Assembly (NCBI GenBank): GCA_023375675.1
Contig: JALQBC010000029.1
Coordinates: 496,001-560,000, forward strand
Source of the DNA: Cytospora piceicola
Taxonomy: Eukaryota > Ascomycota > Sordariomycetes > Diaporthales > Cytosporaceae
Length of the DNA stretch: 64,000 bases
Direction of reading: 5' to 3'
Shown: one piece after another, positions 32,735-45,058 of the stretch
How positions within the stretch are numbered: position 1 is the stretch's first letter
Layout of the letters: each line of letters starts with the position of its first letter
The notes under the pieces: model-generated
Database searches by the model: none
What the model was told of the DNA's origin: nothing
Seen by the model: only the letters and a program-made list of their open reading frames with translations
Translations under genes and position numbers: made by a program

Positions 32735-32952
32735 AACTGGTAGAGACCAGTGGACATCGTCATCTGGTCCACAGATATAAGTTCAAGGTCCTCCCTATAG
32801 CTTCTTTCCTTAAAGTCTTGGTTCTTAGTCGTCATCGTCGTTTCACACTCAGTTCAGAAACACAATGTGTTGCCTTACAACTTGATCAAACCTAATCTTT
32901 GTTCTATACTCGGGTTGCGTAACTATTGCCCCAGATGGTGACCGGCCTCTGA
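32735..32952 (-). repeat. Right copy of the inverted dispersed repeat
   Basis: Reverse complement of the left copy at 29928-30340: it starts (minus strand) with TCAGAGGCCGGTCACCAT at 32952 and continues through AGAACAAAGATTAGG and GCTATAGGGAGGACC. It is less decayed than the left copy: a 69-codon minus ORF (32835-32626) remains open and extends out of the repeat. Confidence 0.75.
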
Positions 32953-33013
32953 TTGAGGACTGACCTAGGTACCTAGGTAACTTCTAAGTAGATACCTAGC
33001 TAGGTAGGTAGTA

Positions 33014-33312
33014 AAAAGAGGTAAAGTATGTAACGGGGCAAGCCCGTTTTAGGTAGTATATTAATATGTTGTGGAGAAAAGATCTCTAGTGTGTTTACTA
33101 TAGTAAAGTTGTTCATAAATGCACAGTAAACAAACCAACCGCTCCTTCCCTTACTACACATGAAAAGAGGTAAAGTATATATGTAACGGGGCCAGCCCGT
33201 TATAGGTAGTAAGATTGATGTTCTGGAGAAAAGGTCCCCAGTATCTTTGCTTTACTAAAGCTGTTCTTAAATACACCGTAAACAAACCGACCGCTCCTTC
33301 CCCTACTACAAT
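33014..33312 (+). repeat. Two-copy tandem duplication, period 149 bp
   Basis: Copy A begins AAAAGAGGTAAAGTATG at 33014, copy B AAAAGAGGTAAAGTATA at 33163; both end in GACCGCTCCTTCCC-like sequence then CTACTACA. Each holds a short palindrome (ACGGGGC-x-AGCCCGT). The copies differ at roughly one site in six, many of them transitions. Directly 5' lie tacctaggta motifs. Confidence 0.85.
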
Positions 33313-33727
33313 AGACAGCGGTCGGTAAGAAGGTCCTTGAGTAAGGTTCATCAAGGGGAGAGGTCAACGGTGCCCATCCTGATATGTGAAAAAAATGGGT
33401 AGTACGTAAATGGGTACTGTCAAGAGAAGTGTATACAAATCTAACGGGTCTCTGAACGATTTAGATATATTCTTTGAGTATCTCAATTTACTACTTGGAC
33501 GAGTGACTTGGATGTCCCCAGCGCACAAGCAACTCCCCTGACCATGGAACTCCTGCAAAATACAATATAGCCAACATCCTCAACGCCATGCATAACCATG
33601 CAGACAAGCCTGCGTCTGTTCCTTCTTCCACCTGATGTAGCCTACAACGTTATATCTGAATGAAGCCCATAACGCCCGTCCCATCACTGCAGAATGATAT
33701 GGCCGCCTACCTCTTCCAGCCGAGCGA
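33313..33727. other. 3' flank of the DHA2 transporter gene
   Basis: 415 bp, no gene seen. Confidence 0.4.
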
Positions 33728-35578
33728 TCAGCCAGAGGACTGAGACACCGCATTCACGGCATCTTTTTCCGCCCGCCGCCGCGCGATCTCGTCACGGACC
33801 TGCTGCTCCCTCTGCGCGTGCAGCGGCACCCGATCGCGGCGGTACGTCCCCATGGTAAGGAGAACACCAACGCCGGCGATGATGGCGCACACTTTCATCG
33901 TCTCCGTGAAGGAATCGTTGTACGTCTTGCGGATGGCAGCGTACTGGGCCGGCGTCAGGCTGGAGCCGCTGTTGTGTAGGTTCGACAGCGCCGACGGCGA
34001 GATGATCCCGGCGAGCTGCGATCTCTGCTGCGCTGCGAGGACCGCTGATGACATTGCAATGCCAATGCTTCCCCCGAGCATGCGGGACTGTGCGATTATG
34101 CCCTGTGCAGGGGCTGATGGGATATCTTGTCAGCTTCTGTCTGGCTCTGGATTTGATGCCGGCTGTAAACTTACCGTGCTCCATGATGGGAGCCTCTATA
34201 GTTGTGAAGATCGTCGCAGACGATGTGATCATGCCATAACCCAGGCCGATGAATACCAGAAATCCCAGGAATTTGGGCTCCAGCTCGGCAGCATCTGACA
34301 CTGTCGTCTCGAGCGCGAGGCCTAGCGTCACCAAAATGGTAGCTATCGTCATGGTCTCGAATAACCGGTTCTGCTTCTTGCTGAAAGCCCCCGTAAGCAT
34401 ACTGCCAATCCCGGTACTGCCTAGCATCGGGAGCATCATGACACCGGCCATCACAGAGCTCTTGCCGTTGACGACTTGCAGGTGGAGGGGCACGGCGTAT
34501 AGTGTTGCCAGGTAGGCGAACCCGAGGAAAATAGTGCTAAGCGTAGCTGCGGCGAAGACTCGGTTGCGAATCAATATAAGAGGCAGAGCTGCCATCTTGT
34601 AGCTCCAATGGTGTTCGAGCGCGTCCTCCCACATGAACAGTACAAACCAGATTATAAGCCCGACCACCAATGGCCCGATGAACATGCCCTTGGCCCATGG
34701 ATTCTCAACTTTGTCGTCTCCAGCGTTTTGAAATGCGAAGACAACAAGGACTGCGGCTGCGATGAGGAGGAAGGACCCTAGGAGATCCAAGTCCTTCCAG
34801 GACCGCTTGTGCATGGTAGGAAGATGCTCAGGTCTCGGCCAAGCTAGGTAGAAAAGAACCACAGCCACAAATCCGATAGGGCCGCTGTGATCACTGTCAG
34901 CTTGTCGGGGCCACAAAGCGAGTGCAGCAAGCAGAGGTAAAGCAGACTCACTTGATCCAAAACACCCACCGCCATGTAGTATAATGGGTGAACAGCCCAC
35001 CGAGAACGGGGCCAAGAACCCCAGACGTCGAGATGACCATTCCAATAAGAGGAGCAAGGACCTTTCTCGCTTTTGGTGGGCTCATCTCGGGGAAAATTAT
35101 CATGGTGACTGAGAACAGGCCGGACCCGCCGATGCCTTGGAGTGCCCGACAGGCGATGAGGGTATCGAGGTTCTGAGAGAACCCACAGCCGAGAGAAAAC
35201 GAGAAGAAAATTATGAAGGCTGCAACGAAGGCATTCCGTCTGCCAACAATGTCGGCCATTCGGGCAAAGAAAACAGCGCACCCCAGAAATGCCAGTGTGT
35301 AAGCAAGGGCGACCCAGTTGATCCTTTCCAGATCGTCAAACTCTGCGCCAATAGTGAACAAGCTAGTAGCAACAATCGATGCATCAAGCATCGAGATGAA
35401 CAAGCCAAGGCAGAGACTGTTCGATACGTCAGTAACCAGGAGACTGGATATTTGCATTGCACAGAGGATCAACCAACCCGACACAAAGGAATGCAAAGCG
35501 CCATGGTGGGATATTCGACTCCCTAAACAGAAGCTCGGATTCTGCATCATCCGGAGGCGGAAAGCTTCGGGGGACCAT
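33728..35578 (-). CDS. MFS drug:H+ antiporter, DHA2 (14-TM) type
   Basis: Four exons: 35578..35478, 35416..34952, 34884..34175, 34113..33728; 553 residues. Introns of 61, 67 and 61 nt; the second joins WVFWI-N-GPIGF, the third HG-APAQGIIAQ. The first intron (donor GTTGGT) creates FLCVGLCLGLFISMLDASIVATSL, the expected helix 1; its donor is the least certain. Motif A is seen as ADIVGRRNAF, motif C as GVLGPVLGGLF. The pattern of 14 hydrophobic segments with the central RSWKDLDLLGSFLL loop fits fungal DHA2 efflux pumps such as those for azoles or secondary metabolites. The start at 35578 (MVPRSF) is the first ATG; further in-frame sequence to 35620 begins with GTG. It may export drugs or secondary metabolites, but no biosynthetic cluster is next to it. 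Confidence 0.88.
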
Positions 35579-38500
35579 CGTGTGAACGGGTCCCTTCAAT
35601 TGCAAACCAGGCTCTAGCACAGTAGGAGTGTTGGACGTGCGAGGCTCGCGGAGAGATCAACAAGTTCCAGTTTATATGGGAAGATGTTGTACTGTGAAAC
35701 GTTTGGAATAGATTCCAGGTGGATGTCTCAGTCAGCTTTGTGAGTGAGACAATTCCAGACTTCGGGTCTGTTGCGGCATTGCCAGCACTGCTCAGCGAGT
35801 AAGAGCTCCTGATCGTGCTGTACACAAGGCAGTGTCAAGTCGGAGGTCGGGACAAATGTGATCCCCCTTTGATTCAGGACAAGGGGAGCTGGACAAGATG
35901 GGCGTATTTCAAGGTCGGGTTGATCAGTGCCAGGCGAAGGCAGGAAGTAGATGGAGGAGGGAGGGGGTACGTCTTCCTCGGTTCGACAGTAAGCTTGGTC
36001 CCATCAAGGTTCGTCAGGCTCTACGAGCGAATACAATCAGTGCCTGCCAAGAACACTGGGTGATCATGAGACGGAGTTAACACTTACAGGTGGACAGGAA
36101 CACCACAATGGTGGAAGGTTAGAAGGAGGAATTTATGCCCGCCTGGAAAGGGTCTCCAAGGTGGTTGTTGGAGGGGGTGGCCTGTCACATGTAAGTTTTG
36201 ACATCAGCACTTAGGCTTGCTTGGGCAAGCCACCATTGAGGTCGCGAATAGCATCATAGCCCAGCAGGGAGTGCTCACGTGCAGGTAAAATAATTATTGC
36301 TAGTAGGGATATTAGAGCATACCAGGCCCTAATAAAGTACGTACAAGTAGGTAGCATCAACTGTCACCGGTACAATAAGCCGGTGGCTCTTTGACCCCTC
36401 CACATGCAGATCTCCTTCCAACATCGCCCCTTCCTTGGTCCTGTCGTGACCCCATTGTGGTTTCAGCAAAGAAAGTGCGGAATATGTGAGAGGGTGAGGC
36501 GGAACAGGAGCAAGGCTTCTTGTCATCCTGGGTCCAAACAAGAAGATGAAAGATAAACCGGATCGGAATTTGTTTGGATCTTGTGCGACACTTTTGCTGC
36601 AGTAGCCCGCATTCCCTTTACACCACTGCTGTACTGACACGGCCGTAACAATAGTTGCTGCGTACGGACTCGAACGCGTGGTGAAGGTGCAATACCCAGT
36701 GCGCCCGTTTGACAGAGAGAGGAGGCTTCTTTATAATGGATGCGCATTACCCAATCAGCTTGTGGTTCCAGAGAGCTGCCCAGGCGACCCTTCCTTGATC
36801 CCCAGGTACATGTGAAATGGAATGGCAGATCCGGTTGTCCTCCGGATGATGTCTCCAGATATTCTGTGCCTTGTTCCGTCCTTCTGTTTGATATAATACG
36901 CAGGTACCCGACCCGGATTGGCCTCAAGTGCTGGCGGTGGAAGCTATCAACCGCTCCAGCACCGCGTAACTGGATTGGACGTGGTTAATGTTCTCCAGGG
37001 TTCTTTATTCTTTTATTGGATGAAGGAGAGGCTGGAATAGAATGACCAGGCTTTAGCTATATCAACTTTTATCCGAAAAGAACCGGTTTGAATAAGGTAA
37101 AAGAGTAAATTAATCGCGATAGTGCCATCGCTATCGCGCACTATACGCGTCTACCTAGGTAACAGCTGGCTCCGGTGCTAGTCCCTCTCCCCTATAGCTG
37201 CTAGGACATCCGTTAAGGTTGGTGTAATTCATAGTCAGTGCCCCCCTTAGTTCTTTGAAGTTAAGTTTCTCGGAGGTTCGAAATAGCCTCGGATGAAACT
37301 AATACAGTGTGCCACAACCCGGCTTCACCTTAATGCAACAGAATGTCGAAGTATGCCCCCCGTTCGATGCCCATTGATCTTGTTGGAAAGTTGGCAAATA
37401 TCAATGATGGACTCGCAAAATACACTGTCATGATATAAATGACGGACATGGAAAGTGTAAGGGTGCTCTTTCTGTTTTTGTTGTCCTCGCCTAGGTAGGT
37501 AGGTGTAACTCAAGGGAGGAAGGTACGATGCCGTGACATATTATGTTCTACTGGAAAGTTTCGGTCGAATATCTGAGTGTCGATACCCTTTCGGTAATTC
37601 TCATCTAAGCTCACATGTTCTGAAATCGTGTGGGATGATTATCCGTGAAATAATTGCAATAAAAGAAGAGAAACCACCTATGAGGGTTTAAGCCCTTTTT
37701 CCTACGATTTATACATACATGATATCTGCTTGGACGGGTATTACAAGTTCTCCCTGTCTATACGGCATGTCATTTTTCCGTCTATCGTTTACTAATATAG
37801 GTTACATATGGACCTCTTTTGCATCTGTAGGAACACTAGGGTACCGCCAACACACGTGCAGACCAGTCTATTGCCCTTAGCATAGGTACCCTAAGGTAGT
37901 GTGTAGGGGCCGGCCGTACTATCAATGATGCGTGACTCTTGTTTCATCTCTCATGTTACTTCAATGGTTCCGCCTAGGTCAGTATACCTGGTTCGAAATT
38001 ACACACGGGGAGAATCAAGTTGAAGTTGAGTAGTGTACATGGCGGTGCCGGCGATGTTTCTTTCCTATGCCTCAATAGCTACCGCTGAAGAATACTGGCC
38101 CCAGGTGCCATGCCCCGGTCATTATCATTGTTCACAACACCTTCCACAGGCAGTAGGCAGAGCTGAGAGTCTACCAGACAGAAGTCAATGCTTCCTACAG
38201 ATTCACCTGAGTTTTGCGCTGCTGTAAGTGTTTACTACTTCATAGGATCCCTGTCTAGGACGACTTATTATACATCATCTCAGCTTCAACTTCAAAACAC
38301 CCCCAGATGAGTGTTATATGTTGTGGTAGGGTTGGCTAGTCTCTGAGCAACACTTTTCGAAGTTTGATGATCCGGTATAGAGTTCCAGCTTGAGTCTGCA
38401 ACGGCTACTCCAGGCTTCATCCAAAAACAAAACAATTTTTTTCCTTTGATTCTAAACTAGAAATCTGGTCTCCCCCAATTTAAACGTAGCGCCTCAATAT

Positions 38501-39766
38501 TCTAGCGACATCTGGCAACAAGATTGACGGCAATCGAAGCCAGGTTTACAATAATAATAACGTTACAACTAATACCCATTGCATGTGGTTTTGGTACAAG
38601 CTGTAGGCACCCTGGTGTCTTGCATAACCCCACTCCAGACCCTGGGCAGCAGCCCTAGGCCCCGAAGGGCCTGCTGGGGGTCAACTGGTTGCGTCGGCTT
38701 CGTTCCTCGCGAGTGTTGCGCTTGCAGTGCCTCCAAGTAAGGCATAGATGGGTCTTGGACGCCCATCAGGTGGCGCGGTGCTCACGGCGTGGTGGTCACA
38801 GGCAAAGATCTGCGTAAATCCGAGCGTTCCTGACGGGTTCCAATTGATTTGGTAGGCACCCGAGGGCGCTGTGAGCACTTGAGGCCCCAATTCACGGATT
38901 TCAGTTCATGCAGAAGCAGAAGAAAACGAAGAAGAAGAAGAATGAAGAGAATCTAATGCGGTGACCCGTTGGACAAACAAGCTTCCACCACTTGCACCGT
39001 CGTCGAATCACCTGACGTGGGAATCGATTGCTTTTGCCCCTCTAAGACGTTTGGTACCCCAGGGTATGTAGCCAAACCTGCCACCAGTGTCTTTCATATT
39101 CCGCACCATGTTAGTTGGCGAGGCTACCTAGGGTGAAGTGCCTGTGCCTCGTCTTTGACCGTCTGAACTTCGGCTACCTAGGTAGTCTCAGAACCTCGGG
39201 CAGGAAGGCCGAAGGTAGACCACCTCCAGGCCCACCCTTACCATAAGGCTGGTCGCTATCGATGGCACTTGGCGGGCACCGACGTAAGTGCTGCGGTTGA
39301 GTGATGGCACTCCTTTGCGAGTATGGCGCAGTATCACAGCCCTGTCCTTGCATCTCAGCATCTCAGAGAACAGATTAGAGAGATCGATCCAGAATGCTGT
39401 CAAGAGACTCACCGGGTCTGCTTGATTGACACCTGCACATAAGTGCCGGCAGGGCTGCGCCTGGATCGCAACCTCGTTCAGCAACCATATGCAGAGCCTA
39501 AACCGAAGTCAGTAGAGATAGGGCCTGTGGACTCTCTTGGCGATCAAACCGCGTGCTATTGTGTAACTCACAGACAGAATGTGTGAAGATACTCCGCCTA
39601 GACGTTGCGTTCGCTTGTTGGGGTGCGGCGGATAGTGTGACATTCGAGCCGTCCTGGTGTGTAGTCCAGACCATTCCAGGTGATTGCATCTGCACAGTCT
39701 GTACGCCCCGTAGGATGAACAAGTATCTGCCATGCTCGACAGAGGATCTTGGTCCGCATCCTTTCT

Positions 39767-39896
39767 CTCTCCCTCCATCCCTTTCTCTCTTCCTCCCTCT
39801 CCCTCTCTCTCTTCCTACCTCTTTCTCTCTCTCCACTGTGCCCCCCCCCCCAGCCCCGTCCCCCTTGCCCCTTCCCCTTCTTTTTTTCTCTCGACC
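39767..39896 (+). repeat. Long pyrimidine tract (CTCTCCCTCC type)
   Basis: Nearly pure C/T on the plus strand for about 130 nt with mirror-like CTCTCTTCCTCCCTCTC blocks and a C11 run at 39841-39851. Confidence 0.8.
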
Positions 39897-40174
39897 GGCT
39901 CCTTCGGACAGATGACGACGGCTCGACTGTGTCATAGACTGGTTTCAAGGCTCCAAGGCTTTTAATTTAAGGCTTGAGGCCCGAAGGGCCTTCTTGCCTT
40001 CCAAGGGATGTGACTCTGGGGTCATGCGCACCTCCCCAATATCAAGGGTTACTTCCGTACGCCCGTCAGCCCTGAAATCGTCACAACTCCCGCGGGACCA
40101 TTCAAGGATCTACTACAGGTCGACTAGGGAGTGACAAAAGGAATAACACCAAGCCTGTCCGGGTAGTGAGGGTT

Positions 40175-40510
40175 GCATACCTACCCAGGTAGGTAGGTAG
40201 GTAGGTAGGTAGATGATGCCTACTTAGTTGCCTAAGTACCTAGGTACTGTGGTTTGCATACAGGTCCCCCCTTTCCCCGCATGGATTGCCCAGGTAAGTA
40301 AGTTTGTTTTAAAATTCCCCGCATGGATTACCTAGATAGGTTTACTTCAAGAATTCCCCGCATTATTTGAATTCCACACCACAATCCTGCCAACTGGTGG
40401 GGGTGGGGTGCTACCTAGGTAGGTAACCTAGCTAAGTATTATGTACCTAACTGGGTACCTACTTAAGTACTTAGGTAGAGAAGGAGCACCTAGGCATACT
40501 GTAAAGTACC
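40175..40510. repeat. Cluster of tacctaggta palindromes and GTAG microsatellite
   Basis: At least five palindromes or variants (ctacctaggtaggtaacc, gtacctacttaagtacttaggtag) plus an uninterrupted GTAG run. It is the densest cluster in the window. Confidence 0.8.
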
Positions 40511-42595
40511 TAGGTCAGTCTTGATAACCTCATATTCCAGATGTCCATGCTGTGGGTGACGAGTACTGTTCAAGTACCTGAACCTCGATATCTATAATCC
40601 GCGACGGGCCGCAACTCCGTGATACTTCAGGGTTTCATTTGGCTTTGGCCCCCTGCCAAGGTTTTGTCGACTACCAAAGTACCTAGACTGCCCAACCAAT
40701 CGCCTGCTTACAATGCCTAGGTACTGTCTCCATCTGATACTTCTCCTCAAATGGGATTTGAACCTTCTCCAACCTCTGCAACCACCAAGCCGCTAGTCTT
40801 CCACGAGGGCATCGTGACATGCGACTTGAACATCAAGGACTTCCGTCTACAAACAAACCTTCGATACTCTTGGACTCGAACCATACACAACACCGTTACC
40901 ACAGAAAGAGAAGAGGGGGTAGAGACTCAGTCATCAAAGTGCCTTGGCCTGCAGTTCTTCCCCCTTCCCCCCCCTTCTAGTCGATGTCGCCTATGCATCC
41001 CCGCGAATGTCAAAGCTCTCTCGTGATCAAGATCGCGTACGGTGTTATGCAGTGCTACACCCAAGACCTCCAAGGTTCCTTTATGTTCTACAACTTCACT
41101 GAGCTTAGGCTTGTGTAACAGAAAGCCGTTAAAAATACATACTGCATAGTACCAATGTGGCAATCTACAATGCCGAAACTTGGGGTCTGCCAAGAAATCA
41201 AGCGAGGCGATCACAAGTGTCACCTGGTCCCCCTGATTTGATACTATCGTCTACGGATTCTATGACACCAAGGTTTTATCCACCCACTCAACGTCTTGGG
41301 TTTTGAGCTGTCTGTCATGTCACGACGACCACGATGTAACGAGTCGAGTCCCGGTACAATGGGACTTTACTGTATGTTTGATCCTTTCCCTGGAAGGCAG
41401 GGTCTCCCGGGAAGACGGTCCAGATTCTTCTTCGAAAGCTTCCGACCCCCCTCTCATCTAACTCACTTGTCGCCAATCCGGGGTGTCGGGGAAAACAAGA
41501 GTCCCCGGGAAGAACCATGGAAGAAGTCTGATATGCCAGAGCCATGGTGATCCCTCGAGGTGATCGTCCAGCATCTCACTTAGCCGCCTGTCAGTATTGG
41601 AGAGACCACCCTTTCTTGCCACCGTTTAGATGAGCTCGAACCCAACCCAAAGGGGCCACGTTCAACCCAAGGGGGCCACGTTTTGACCCTCTTGGGCCCT
41701 CTTGATGACAGAGTCCTGACTGGAGGTGATGACGGCGTACCGCCTCGCTGGCGTCACGGCTCACAGATGACTTTGAGCCGATGTGATGCTGCAGATGATG
41801 GGACCCGGCATTGTGGTGGCGTCGCGATCCGCATGCCTGACATTACGCGAACACGCTTGCACCGCAGCTGTCGGACCTGCATGTGCTTGTGGTTAAGCTA
41901 CCGGATAAGCTACTGGACAAAGCTACGGGATGGGTGTCGAATGGGGCACAGGTCGCAGCCACAGTCATCGTCTTGTAACATTCGGGAAGAGGGGGCTCGA
42001 TGGTCTAGTCATTGACGTGGTACGGAGGTTTATTTCTCTTCGCCCTCAACTTCATTCGTGCAATTGTGCGCTTCACTGTCTACTTGCGAAAAAGACTCGG
42101 ACGACATGCTCTCACGAGGTGCTTCTGCCGACTCGCTTCACCGCGCCTCTGCCCGGCTCCGAATCCCATACTCCTTCTTTTTTTTTGTTTTGACCCGCTC
42201 TGCTGCAGGCCGCCTTGCTGCATTCCGGTCATAAATCATCCATCCATACAGTCATCCCGAAAGACACGTGGGTATTAGCCATCTAAAACATCTCCCATTC
42301 GGTGTGCCCCGGACTTGAGTCTCGTTGGTATAGCAAAAGACAAATGTGCCTTCCATGTTGTTGTTTTGTGACTCGTCAAAATCGTGAAAGTATACAGCAC
42401 ACCCAGCCACTTCCCCCTTCTCCATAGACCCAACGCAGATGCATATACAAGCCACGAGGCCTTTCCCTGAAGAAAAAAAACAAGAACCCGTGATCCCCGC
42501 TAGCAAGTAAAGAAGTACGGATCGATGGATGTAACCGGAAAAATGAAACCACAGGGCTCTCATTCCGTGCCCAGCCCAACCCGCATGTCCTCATC

Positions 42596-45058
42596 TTATT
42601 GAGCGAATGGATAGCTGCTCTCAAGCGAGCCGGGATGACTAGCCGCTGCCGCCGTCAGGAAGCTGTAGTCGAGAGGGTGCTGCTGTCCTAACCCCATACT
42701 GCCCTCCTGGACGGTCGAGTACGGGTCGAGCCCCATGTCCTCCGGCTGTGCCCAGTAAGCGCCGTCGGGGTCCATGAGCAGGTCCTGCTGCTCAAGCATG
42801 TCCATGAACGGGATGCCATCCGGGCCAAGCCCGACAGGCGACATGTGCAGGTCATCATCTGGCGGCAGCAGGCCACCCATCTCCGTCGAGAACGCGAGGC
42901 TCTGCAGCGAGTTCGGCGTCAGGGGCCCCTCGGACGAGCCCGCGCTCGCCGGCACCGCCGCCGCCGTGGTGGTGGTGGTGGTGGTGTGCGCGATGGTCCG
43001 GCTGGCCTCGTACATGCGCCAGACGACCTCGCGGCTGCGGCGGGCGGCGAGCGACCAGTCGCCCATGGAGCCGAGGAGCTCGATGACCGTCTCGGCCTGC
43101 TTGTTCCACTCGGGGACGCGGGGGCTGTCCCACTGCCAGAAGACGGACACGAGCGGGACCATGGCGGCCTGGTAGAGGAACCAGGCCGCGTGCCACCCGG
43201 ACATCTGGTTGCGCGTCCACTCGCGCGCCATCTCCTCGATGGTCTGCCGGGCCAGCTCGCGGCACGCCTCGACGGCGGCCACGTCGACGTCGGCCGCCGC
43301 CTGCGCGTTGGCGCTCGCGAGGCTGAGGAGGACCGGCCGGTGGATGAGCATGCGGAGGTTCTGGTAGCGCCACTTCATGATGCAGCGGGCGATGTAGAGC
43401 GGCTCCGCGCAGGGGTCCGTGGTCCGCAGCAGCCACGGGAGGTTGCTGTACCAGTTCACGAGCTGGCCGTCCAGGCTGTGGCGGTCGTCTGTGGGCAGGA
43501 GGGGTGCGATGGCGAGCGAGTCCTGGATGGCAGTGGCGATCTTGCAGAACTTGATGTTCTCGATCAGGGGCAGGATCCCCGCATTCTGCGACGAGTCCCT
43601 GGCCGGGCTCATGCCAAACTCAGGGGCACGGAGATTGACAGCAGGGCCTAGTCGTCCAAACGAAGGGCGGCCCATGGTCGTGGTGGCCCAGGTATCCAAG
43701 CAGAATAGGCTCCACCATGTGCGACGCCGTGTTTCAGCTGCAGCAACGTCACTGGTACTCTGTGCAAGGCTCTCCCTGTGAAGACCAAGGGCGATTGCCA
43801 TCCTGATGGTTCCACCAAGCACGGCATTGGCCATGTTTGGCCTGTTGATGTAGTGCAGATAATAGCCACCAATGAGGGCCAGGGCCTGCACAGTTTCGAT
43901 ATGACTGCTTCCGAACGAGTCCATGGGCAGGTAATCCATTGCTCGGTTGTAGTAGTTGATGTGGTTGTAGTCATCAGACTTCATGGCCATAATGCTGCCC
44001 ATGGCAAAGACCATATTGACGAGCGCCAGCCAAGGAGCGTCAAACCGCTGTCCCTCTAGGTAGTCGGCCCGGAAAGATGTCTCGTCCAGCATAGGTGTGA
44101 ACACGTGCGTCCTCTTGAAGTAGGCATCGATAAGCGTCTGGCCCTTCCATGACCACGGAATCCTTTGGGGATCTTTCTGAGATGATGATCTTGTACGAGG
44201 AGGGGGGAAGCTGTGCGGGACCTCAGAACTGTTCAGGGGCGCGGCCAGAGCACTTCGCAGTTGTGGTTGGACCTTTAGCATGACCATCAACGCAGCCTTG
44301 ATGGACGAAGCCCCCAAGTAGGAAGTCTGGCGGTCAACTGAAAGGGACAGTCCGCTGATATCATCTGCCTCTACCGCAATGGGTTCCCTGGCTCTTCTCT
44401 CCTCGTCCCACTCAGCGTCCTGTCCGGGTAGCTGCTCCAGGCCGGACAAGTTCTCCGCCGAGCATACTGGTGAGTCGAGCTCGGCCGTGAAAGTTGCTGA
44501 TGTGAGAGCCGGTGATGGTAGTCCACTCAGGGCAGTATCAACGACCGGGCGCTCGAGAAGGTCCAGAAGGTCGCGTCTTGACAGTGGCAACAGCGTCTGG
44601 ACATCGTGACGGGGATATAGCTTCTTGAGGATCGAGCGACACTCCTCCAAGGACTGGGATAAAGCCTCAAGTGTCCTGTTGAAGTTAGATGGAACCTACG
44701 TCTCACCGCAGGAGAATTAACTCACTTTCGAGATGGGATTACACGTTGCCGATGCTTGTCATAGAAACACCTCTTTGGAGCCCGGCTTGAGAGACATTGG
44801 CCACATGGTTGTTGGCCGTCACATCGGCTGGAGAATGGTCAGTAACCGAGCTCAGACGTTCAGCTATGCATGTGCAAGAAGTTACATTTTACGGCGTTTA
44901 CACTCAGCACAGGCATGTGGAGTTGTTATCCTCTTAGCTGCTCCGGTGTTGCTGGACTTGGAACTCTCTTGATGTTCTGAAGCTGGCTTCTTCGGGGTGA
45001 CGCCTTGAAAGGTATGGAACATACCCCCGTGGGCAGAAGAAGGGATAGTCGGTGCCAT
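42596..45058 (-). CDS. Zn2Cys6 transcription factor with fungal-specific regulatory domain
   Basis: Three exons: 45058..44886, 44827..44726, 44675..42596; 784 residues. Introns of 58 and 50 nt split the zinc cluster and the linker: splicing yields CAECKRRKIRCDGQQPCGQC, with Cys at 50, 53, 60, 66, 69 and 78. After it comes a coiled-coil-like segment (LEALSQSLEECRSILKKLY). The middle domain (fungal_trans, about 270-470) contains the RPSFGRLGPAVNLRAPEFG block. The C-terminus is Thr/Ala and acidic/Pro-rich, a likely activation region. The start at 45058 is the only ATG close to the zinc cluster in frame. The target pathway is not evident; neighbouring 5-7 kb hold no genes. The plus-strand ORF 42845-43651 is an antisense shadow. 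Confidence 0.9.

Larger units (their letters stand above)
35579..42595. other. Gene-poor region, 7 kb
   Basis: No gene could be supported over 7 kb. It contains a hairpin at 37115-37138, tacctaggta clusters at 37150, 37495, 39175 and especially 40180-40510 with a (GTAG)8 run near 40190-40212, a pyrimidine tract at 39767-39896, CCCGAAGGGCC hairpins near 38660 and 39980, and a short GGGGGCCACGTT duplication at 41650-41690. Many ORFs of 60-145 codons occur, but none shows a domain, a signal peptide with sensible continuation, or consistent splicing. Confidence 0.5.

Noticed and set aside
38569..38890. Two overlapping minus-strand ORFs of 65 and 69 codons
   Set aside because: Reads partly protein-like but no splice sites join them and no family was recognised.
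39498..39948. Minus-strand ORFs of 89-145 codons
   Set aside because: Arg/Glu/Gly low complexity generated by the purine strand of the pyrimidine tract.
40748..40830. tRNA-like words (tgggatttgaacc, ttggactcgaacc)
   Set aside because: Tested as minus-strand tRNA; the T stem and acceptor stem do not pair.
42845..43651. 268-codon plus-strand ORF
   Set aside because: Antisense to the Zn2Cys6 gene; open only because the real gene is GC-rich at third positions. Arg/Gly/Ala/Val-rich with no domain.
33728..45058. Secondary-metabolite cluster (DHA2 pump plus Zn2Cys6 regulator)
   Set aside because: No backbone enzyme (PKS, NRPS, terpene cyclase) or tailoring P450 lies between or next to them; 7 kb without genes separates the two.
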